Shown here: positions 57,185-64,000 of the stretch, one piece after another
How the letters are laid out: each line of letters begins with the position of its first letter
Position numbering within the stretch: position 1 is the stretch's first letter
Source: Linderina pennispora
Lineage: Eukaryota > Kickxellomycota > Kickxellomycetes > Kickxellales > Kickxellaceae
Assembly (NCBI RefSeq): GCF_002104995.1
Contig: NW_024468249.1
Coordinates: forward strand, 744,001 to 808,000
Reading direction: 5' to 3'
Length of the DNA: 64,000 nt
Translations under genes and position numbers: made by a program
The notes under the pieces: generated by a model
Databases searched by the model: none
The model's input: only the letters and a program-made list of their open reading frames with translations
Told to the model about the DNA's origin: nothing

Positions 57185-58625
57185 ATGTACAAGGTTTCGC
57201 GCCCCGACGAAGTCAAATACACGGCCGCGGCCGAGGCCAGCGAGGATGCTGAGGGGTACATGATTGTCGGCGACTACTCTATAGTCAGGGAGCTGGGCAA
57301 GGGCTCGTACGGCACCGTGTACCTAGTTAGGCACCGCAGCACCGAAAAGGAATATGTAAGTTGCATGGAACTCTTCCCGCCTGCAGTAACAAGAACACCC
57401 CAATCTGTCCTATTGCTGACTGACCCCGGCACTACCTAGGCCATGAAGGAGTACCTCAAGGCTGCGCTGCGCAAGCGTGTGCAGGCGGACATGGTGAAGA
57501 AGGCGCGCGGTGGAGGCCCTATGGCGCGCGGGCGCGGGCGCGGTGGACTGTTTGCGATGCGCCAGGCGATGCTTGACCAGCAAAAGGACGAGCAGCAGGA
57601 CCCGTTCTCGCTTATCCGCATGGAGCTTGCCATCTGGAAGAAGCTGCAGCACCAAAACTTGGTGCGGCTCCACGAGGTGCTAAACGACCCTGAGCAGGAC
57701 GTTCTCTATCTAGGTAAGGAAAATGGGAAAAAGTTTGCGCTTCCAAGATTCTGCAGCGTGTATTCCATCTGCGATAGAGTGCTTGATTTTCCCAGAGGCA
57801 TGCAACCAGCGCGAATCTCCCGCACATATTCCCAGCTAACAATGAGCGCATTTTTACCCGGTGTAGTCATGGACCTGTGCAGGAACGGACCTGTGCAGAA
57901 GCTGGACCAAAACGAGTTCACGTCCGAGCCCCTGGACTGCGAGCTGGCGCACAAGTTTTTTGTCGAGGCAATGCTGGCGCTCGAGTACCTGCACGAGCAC
58001 GGTATTGTTCACCGCGACCTCAAGCCTGACAACATGCTGATTACCAGCGACAACGTGCTCAAGATTACCGACTTTGGCGAGTCTAAGCTGTTGAGCAAGC
58101 ACGGTGAGAAGATCAAGGGGTACTCGGGCACACCAGCATTCATGGCGCCCGAGCTCTGCACCAACACTAGCGAGGTGTCGGGCGAGGCTGCCGATATCTG
58201 GTCGCTGGGCGTGTGTCTCTACTCGTTCATCTACGGGAAGCTGCCATTCACTGGCGAGACGGTTCTGGAGATCATGGACGCAGTGTCTGAGGGAAAGCTT
58301 GAGATTCCCGAGGGAGGCGATTCGCAGCTGGATGACCTGCTGGTGCACATGCTGAAGCAGGAGCCGACAGAACGCATTACTGTCGATGAAGATCCGCGAG
58401 CACCCGTGGGTCACACAGAACGGCACGTACAGGATCACCGACAAGGGGGCCAACTGCAAGCACGTTGTTAGCGCAGTCACGCAGGAGGATCTGGATCAGG
58501 TCATCCAGCCCATTTACGACATCATGCCGGTCATCCATGCCGTCGCCAAGCTCAAGCGCTACCGCCGGCGAATCCGCGAGAGACATGAGCTGGAGGAGAA
58601 GCTCAAGCAGCACAATATCCAATAG
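57185..58625 (+). CDS. CaMKK/Ssp1-like Ser/Thr kinase
   Basis: An upstream kinase type that activates Snf1/AMPK and related kinases. The ATG at 57185 opens MYKVSRPDEVKYTAAAE. Three exons: 57185-57355, 57440-57713, 57867-58625, all with GT-AG introns in phase. The glycine loop is GKGSYGTVYLV and the lysine AMKEY. A Gly/Arg-rich insert follows (KKARGGGPMARGRGRGGL), the counterpart of the RP insert of CaMKKs. Then come HRDLKPDN, ITDFGESK, GTPAFMAPEL and HPWVTQNG, with a C-terminal segment QEDLDQVIQPIYDIMP. One +1 change near 58,385 joins ERITVD to IREHPWVT. It is shorter than yeast Sak1 or Tos3 and lacks a long C-terminal tail. It converges with U5-40K. Confidence 0.88.
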
Positions 58626-58690
58626 TTCAAACGTACCTAGCAAATCCCATTCAACTCTAACCACAAGTGCTATTGGTGCAAAACAACACA

Positions 58691-59763
58691 CTATATCTCT
58701 CCAAGGAACATGGTCTTGTCGACACTGCCCGACAGCACGATAGGCTCCAACGGGTGGAAGTCGGCCTGGTTCACGCTGCCCTTATGCCCTGGCAACTTGT
58801 ATTTGATCTCGCCCGATCGCATATTCCAGATCGTCAGAGTCCGGTCAGCACTGCCCGATGCAACCAACGTCTCGTCCTTGTCGAAGGCTGGGCGGATCAG
58901 ATTCCGCTCGTACCCGTGCGGAGCGCCTGTGAACACGCGCTCGCAACGGTTCACATTGCTGCTGAATGGCCGCAGATCCCAGAGCCGCACAGTGTTGTCT
59001 AGCGACGTTGACAGCAGGTAGTGCCCTGTCTTGGGTGACGTCGTCAGCCCCATCACTGTGTCGGAGTGTCCGCGCAGCACCAGCGACTGACCCAAGGTCC
59101 GGATATCCCAGCCCGTAACATTGTTGTCCAACGACCCAGCATACACCGTGTTTCCGTTTACCGCAATCGATGTCAGTGGCAGGTCATGGTCGATTTCAGC
59201 AGTCGCATGCCGCTGTCGGGCATCCCACAGCATCACTGTTCCGTCGTCGGATGCACTGGCATACAGGTTATCGTCGCCAGCTACAAAGTTGAGCGGGCAG
59301 CAAGCATTGACTGCTCCTGAATGGCCCTTGGACCGCTTCAGCCGCTCGCCGGTCAGGGTGTCCCAGACCGCCACAGTCTTGTCGGCGCTGGCCGTGATCA
59401 GCCGGCCGTTGGGCATCCACTGCACCTCCAGCACGCCTGCCTTGTGGCCCTGCAGCACACCGTAGTTTGTGCAGTCGACCATACGTATTCCACAGGAATA
59501 CCCGCGCATCTGCCGAGCCAGACGCAATGTGTTCGCCTGTGGGCGAGAACCGGCAGGAGGTCACGTCGCCCGCGTGACCCGATAGATGCATGATGGGTGC
59601 CTGCAGCCCAGACGTGCGCTTGGGCCCGGCTAATGCCACAGCTTTGTTGTTGCCCGATGTGGATGCCAGAGCGAGTGCGCTCTCGTGCCGACTGCCGTCG
59701 ATACGTCGGCCGCTTGACTAGCGCGATTCGCTTTTCCCTGCGATGCCTCTGTGCTGTATTCAT
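58691..59763 (-). CDS. SNRNP40: U5 snRNP 40-kDa WD40 protein (SNRNP40/Spf38)
   Basis: A WD40 propeller that contacts Prp8 in the U5 snRNP and tri-snRNP. From ATG 59763 (MNTAQRHRREKRIALVKRP) there is a basic N-terminus with the family VKRP. SGLQAPIMHLSGHAGDVTSC follows (human: SLQAPIMLLSGHEGEVYCC), then blades SADKTVAVWDTLTGERLKR, ASASDDGTVMLWDARQR and STSLDNTVRLWDLRPF. The signature end is KLPGHKGSVNQADFHPLEP followed by SGSVDKTMFLGEI at 58691. Two frame changes near 59,650 and about 59,480 are both +1. Subfamily assignment is firm from the N-terminus and the last blade. Confidence 0.92.
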
Positions 59764-60281
59764 TGTCCTGATACACTCTCTACCGATACCTTCCGCTTGT
59801 GGTCGTTCATTGGGTTGAATAAGCGTTTTGTACAAATGAATTAATTGAGGTTGCGGTTGAAAAACAAGCATCGAATATCCACAAAACCGCTTGATCATGG
59901 TCGCAACCGGTGCTCCAAGAGTAGCGCAGATATGGGTTTCACCAGACTGGCCACTGGCCACTGGCCACCTTGCAGAGTGCCAAGGTACCCCGCTTGAATA
60001 CACTACAGCCTAGACGGGCACAACACGCACAAAGTGTCCAGCATTTTCTACCTTCAAGGAGCTGCAGCTCCTGAATAGCCGAGCAAAATCCCTATCAGGT
60101 CCGGAAAATTTGCTTTTGCAAGCAAGCGGTCTAGGTCACGTGTTGGATACTCTAAGTGTTATCTCTCCGATAACCGCTTGGGCTGCAGTGCCCAATTGGG
60201 CTAATCAGTTTCTGCTTCCTTTTGCTCTCTCGTTTCTCTCTGGACCCTGCCTCTCTTCCCTTGTCCACCACCTCACGAATA
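59764..60281. other. Divergent intergenic region, U5-40K / SDHAF3
   Basis: It separates two genes transcribed away from each other and carries a short tandem repeat. A pyrimidine-rich leader (60,208-60,270) precedes the SDHAF3 ATG. Confidence 0.45.
59946..59966. repeat. Three tandem copies of ACTGGCC
   Basis: A 7-bp unit is repeated exactly three times in the divergent promoter region. It could be a protein-binding cluster or a chance microrepeat. Confidence 0.6.
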
Positions 60282-60612
60282 ATGACTAGGCCCTCTGTAC
60301 CTCTATCGCAGCATTTTGCGTGTACACCGACTGCTGCCCAAAGAGATGCGGTTCGTAGGTGACCAGTATGTGCGTGCCGAGTTCCGCAGCCACCAGACCG
60401 TCACTGACAAGCGCTACCTGGAGCCCTTTTTTGCGCAGTGGACATCGTATCTTGATCTTCTGCGGCAGCAGACCCAGGGCACAAGCACGTTTGGACAACC
60501 CCTCGACAGTACAGTGGTTGATAAACTGGACGATGACAAGGCAGAGCAGCTGCTTGATCTGCACAACGCGTCAACTGGACAGGCAGATTCAGAGCATGCA
60601 CAATCCCTCTAG
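60282..60612 (+). CDS. SDH7: SDHAF3/Acn9, succinate dehydrogenase assembly factor
   Basis: An LYR-type mitochondrial matrix chaperone that helps insert and protect the Fe-S subunit Sdh2 of complex II. Visible: LYRSILRVHRLLPKEMRFVG (LYR then HRLLP), DQYVRAEFRSHQTV, FFAQWTSYLDLLRQQ, and a tail DDDKAEQLLDLHN. Human SDHAF3 has LYKRVLQLHRVLP and GDQYVKDEFRRHKTV at the same places. The ATG at 60282 is one base out of frame with the body: AGGCCCTCTG reads through if one C of CCC is removed, giving MTRPLYLYRS. About 109 residues, close to yeast Sdh7 (133) and human SDHAF3 (125). Confidence 0.9.
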
Positions 60613-61679
60613 CACGCCTGCCAGCTCTCCAAAGCGTACGTAGAATGGAAGTCCTCTGGCATTTTTTACATATCACAATAGACTAGATCACAAATCATGG
60701 AGCTGGTCTTGAACTGGAAAAGGCATGCTACCCAAATAGGCCAGCAGCATCAAGCTGGGGAGATGCTGGTTCAATAAACACTTGTAGCCATGCTGTGTTA
60801 GATACCTACCTTGCCAATTTGGCATGTCTATCTCCTGATAATTATATGGACCGATATATGGATGGCACTTTATCTCCATGCATGTCCAGTATAGTGATAG
60901 CCGATATGGTCGCATATCCAAGTGCATCTCATCTACTTCATCTCAGGATATACTGGACAGCCTGAGCTCCAAATAACTGGCTCCAAATAACTGCAGATAG
61001 GCATTTTTGTGGTGCACAGCCAACCATCTGGTATCTACGGTGGACAGAGTGCCCACTGCTGTGGCCGGGGGCTGCGAATATGCGTGCATTAATTGCTCGT
61101 TCGCGAACACAGCTCTGGCCATATAGCTTTGCATTGACCAACTGAGGACGCTGGGCCTCATCCCTTTGTATGGTGCTGCATAAGGTGTGGATCAGCGCCT
61201 GTGCTGCATTCGTGAACGCAAAATGCGGGCTTTGGTATCTACTTTGGGCAGTGCTGCAGACAACTACAAAGGGACCCGGTTCTTGCCATGCTGCATTCTA
61301 CCGTGCCTCTTTTCTCTCGCCAGCCAACCACTCACGCACATGAGATTGCATTCTTTTTCCAGCAATTGGCAGAACGGCAGCTCTTGTTCCATTGTTCGAA
61401 TAACGAGTATGTCCATAGAGATGGCCGGATATCCACATTGGCGTGTACATGCCGGCGAGGTGTGTCGTGCGTGCTGGTGTCTATTGCAGGGTTGTCAGTT
61501 TTTGACAAGTGCAGTAGCAGCTTGTGTCTCGAAATATATAGTCAGCGGTCGAAGCACAGCGGAATCAGCTCACCATCGCATTTTTCTCTCAGCTCCCATT
61601 TCCTCTGGCATTTCACATTACTTATTCCAGTCTACGTTCTGCACCCTCCTCATCGCATTAATTTATTCTACTATATAGC
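60613..61679. other. Intergenic, no gene recognised
   Basis: About 1.07 kb, relatively A/T-rich, with one short direct repeat. Open frames here lack ATG starts or family resemblance. The last 130 bases are T/C-rich leader of the next gene. Confidence 0.4.
60966..60993. repeat. Two tandem copies of GCTCCAAATAACTG
   Basis: An exact 14-bp direct duplication in intergenic DNA. It could equally be a biological duplication or an assembly or sequencing artefact. Confidence 0.6.
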
Positions 61680-63327
61680 ATGGACATCCAGCAGCCAGAT
61701 AGCCAGCTAGAGTCCAGCCTCCTTCACAGACATAGCTGACCTCTGTGCCAAGTCCCTCACCCGTACATCGACAGGCTAAAGAGTATTCGAACATCATCAA
61801 TTTCGGTGATTCATACCCACATCGCGTCTGTGAGCTCCCGGAGGCAGTGTTCCGTCCACTCCTTCTCGACTGCTATGTCGAGTGCGACCGCGAGAAGTGC
61901 CCGTGCGGCAAAAGCCACGCTCGTGATTGGATGTGGAACCTAGGGTTCCTTACCAAACATAGCAAGCTACATCTTGTCACAGAGCTCCGTGTGATTATAT
62001 ACAACCGATGCAGGCTGCCAATGGACATGGATAAGGTGATTAAGGACATGGCCAGCAGGCTACCTTCGTCACTGCCAAATGTGCGCTCGATTCTATTCCT
62101 CGGGGAAGGCATATTCATGGCAGGGCTGCAAATGACGTGGACCCCATTGAGGAATTTGAGGCGGCTGAGTCAGCTGCAAAGTCCTATCCGAAGGCTGTTT
62201 CCATGTGTCACTGACTTGAGGTACCACCTGTTCAAGAACTGGGGCCCGGCAGCTAACATAACCAGTGAGATCTCGAGACTTTGCCCTCTGTATGAATGTA
62301 CGCTCAAGGAGTACATGCATCAGCTGGAACATGTCCAGATGCTTATCCCATTCCCCCTGAATGTGCCCAAGCTCTTCGACAATCTCACATCACTTTCAAT
62401 TAACATCCGCTACGTCCGTCTGCGCCGCGACTTGCCAGCCATTCCGACACAATGCTTGCGTATCCTCGAGGTGTTCCAGATCGAGGCTGTTATCCCGTGG
62501 CACCTCTTCGATATCACCGAAGGCGCGCTGGACTTTGGCAACCTTGAAAGTTTACACCTGGAATTTATCCAGGCCGCCGCTCAGACTGTCAATTTTCCAG
62601 GCTGCGATTACCCCATCCATTTCCCTAAATTGAGTGCTCTTAACATTACTGGCTCCGCTTACGTCTACACCGACATCTACGCCTATTTCCAGGGCAGAAC
62701 ATTCGAGAGACTGACTATTATGGACGACCCGACGAACTTTGAACGCATCAACGAGCAGGCGTTCGAGTCGGTGAAGATACTCAAGATCGGCCACCCAACT
62801 AGAATCCCGTTCGTCAACATGTACTCGGTCGACATGGTTGAGCGCCTGTATCAGCTGCCGTCTAATGCTGAGGAAGCCGTCTTAGGACTCCTCGACTATC
62901 CACTGCCTGAGTTGATTGCATGGGTCAACTTGCGCTCGCTTACTCTGACAGCCAGTATCGCGGACAAGCACGGGCTCGCCAATCTACTGGGACAGCTACC
63001 GCTTTTACATACACTCATCGTGGACTGTTTCTCTATGAGCCAGAAGGATGTCGGTTCAACCAACTTCCCGGACCAGAAGATCACATTTGACGAGATCGGC
63101 GAGATCCTGGATTCAAGCAGCAATTTGCCTGTCAGCGAGAGCCTCGAGCGTCTGGATCTCTTTGTTCGCGGCGCATTCGACATGGTTGGTTTCTGTGAGC
63201 TGGTGTCGCGCCTTCCTCGGGTGTGCACAAGATCAGGGTCAACCACCATATGATCCCGCATGTCATGAATCTGCTCCATCAAGTCTTCAAAGTCAACCGC
63301 AATATCGCCTTTGAGCCGTTTCCCTAG
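61680..63327 (+). CDS. RNI/F-box-like leucine-rich protein
   Basis: A protein of about 545 residues. The ATG at 61680 opens MDIQQPDSQLESSLLHRH; one frame change near 61,735 leads to KEYSNIINFGDSYPHRV, with F-box-like helices CELPEAVFRPLLLDCYVE. The body is a run of irregular leucine-rich units: LVTELRVIIYNRC, LFDNLTSLSINIRYVRL, FGNLESLHLEFIQAA, FPKLSALNITGSAYVYT and VNLRSLTLTASIADKH. The ribonuclease-inhibitor-like fold and the lack of strict repeat register are typical of large F-box/RNI families in early-diverging fungi (inference). A second frame change near 63,230 adds the end IRVNHHMIPHVMNLLHQVF, with stop at 63,327. The substrate is unknown. Confidence 0.6.
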
Positions 63328-64000
63328 TATTTGTGTTTCCTTACTTTTGTTTAGACGTATTCGCGCTCTTTGAAAAGCGAATGAGACACTGTATGGTGGC
63401 TATGCTGTTGAAACGAATAGCGTGTGGTTGTCATAAAATGCAGCTAGATAGGCTGTTATTGAACTGGAGGGCACTGAGACGTGTTTCTACCATGCCTGCT
63501 GCTTGAAAATGCTCGGTGAAGCAAGAACAGTGGCGAATTGGGTGCCACAAGACCTCTGCCACTTGAAACTCGCCAAACACCAGCTACACGTTATCCAAAC
63601 AAAGACTTTTGCCCCCAATTTCTTGCCATATATGGCTAAAGAAAAAGCGGCGTGGTCAAATGTTGTGACTCTTAATGTAGTGTTTACAAGCGGGGTGCAG
63701 AAGGCGCCTCTGTACTTGCACCTACTATAGCCTTATTGAGAGAACGGAGATGTTGGTATTTCGAGTTGATGGTTGCACACTCTGAAAAGATGTGTCCTGC
63801 TTGCTAAAGACAGCTTTTGGCACCCGTAGGTTGCTCCTGACAAGAGATGTCAGCTGAGAGGAAAGGAGAATGCTCAAAAGGAGGCGGTGGTTGCATTCCA
63901 ACGACAATTACCGAATCTCGAGAAGTCAGGGATGAATGAACCCTACATTGATCTTTTGTGCTCTTGGAACGAGGCGTACAGCAACATTGGGCCCTCAAGA
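63328..64000. other. 3' flank, no gene recognised
   Basis: A 75-codon open frame at 63,503-63,730 starts with ATG or near-ATG codons and encodes a mixed sequence with no family match. It could be a remnant of another RNI-like gene. Nothing else is supported up to the window end. Confidence 0.3.

Noticed and set aside
1-64000. CRISPR arrays, rRNA, tRNA, transposons
   Set aside because: No spaced repeats, no convincing T-arm with cloverleaf, no transposase, integrase or retroelement reverse transcriptase; the only reverse transcriptase is TERT.

Overview
This is nuclear DNA of a fungus. It holds about 30 closely packed protein genes with short GT-AG introns (acceptors often follow a CTAAC/CTAAT-like branch site), pyrimidine-rich leaders before the ATG, and several TATA boxes. 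The protein set is fungal: PSTAIRE Cdk1, Clr4- and Set2-type histone methyltransferases, Utp10, Esf2, Nup192/205, Asa1, Erf4, Cmc4 and the mitofissin Atg44. The RNI/F-box-like genes and overall style fit an early-diverging lineage such as Kickxellomycotina (Coemansia/Linderina-like). That placement is an inference and is not shown by the sequence.

Layout. 1.5-18.1 kb, all on the minus strand: an F-box-like protein, Cdk1, a GRAMD4-like membrane protein, telomerase reverse transcriptase, and a tandem array of four paralogous alpha/beta hydrolases. 19-32.6 kb, mostly plus strand: glutaminyl-tRNA synthetase, a CRIB-like fragment, a PAK-family pseudokinase, Clr4 (minus), Erf4/GOLGA7, a decayed RNI-like pseudogene, a small orphan protein and the SRP receptor beta subunit. 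32.7-53.9 kb, all minus strand: Set2, Cmc4, two small unknown proteins, RAB5IF, Utp10, Esf2 and Nup192/205. 55.5-63.3 kb: Asa1, Atg44, a CaMKK/Ssp1-like kinase, U5-40K (minus), SDHAF3 and a long RNI-like protein.

The gene set is mostly housekeeping: ribosome biogenesis (Utp10, Esf2), nuclear pore, splicing (U5-40K), secretion and membrane-protein biogenesis (SRP receptor beta, RAB5IF), mitochondria (Cmc4, SDHAF3, Atg44), chromatin (Clr4, Set2), telomeres (TERT) and signalling (Cdk1, PAK-like, CaMKK-like). No mobile element, CRISPR array, rRNA or tRNA was recognised.

The dominant oddity is that most conserved genes are broken by many single-base frame changes. Almost every one I could resolve is a +1 change explained by duplication of one base in a short run; one site in Cdk1 needs a deletion instead. 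Some long tracts are entirely clean (4.6 kb of the NUP gene, Asa1, SRP receptor beta). I read this as uneven insertion-type sequence error and not as biology, and I annotate the genes as intact loci with broken frames. The most interesting biology is the PAK-like pseudokinase with an altered catalytic loop, the hydrolase array beside TERT, and three very short genes (Atg44, Cmc4, SDHAF3) that simple ORF calling would miss.
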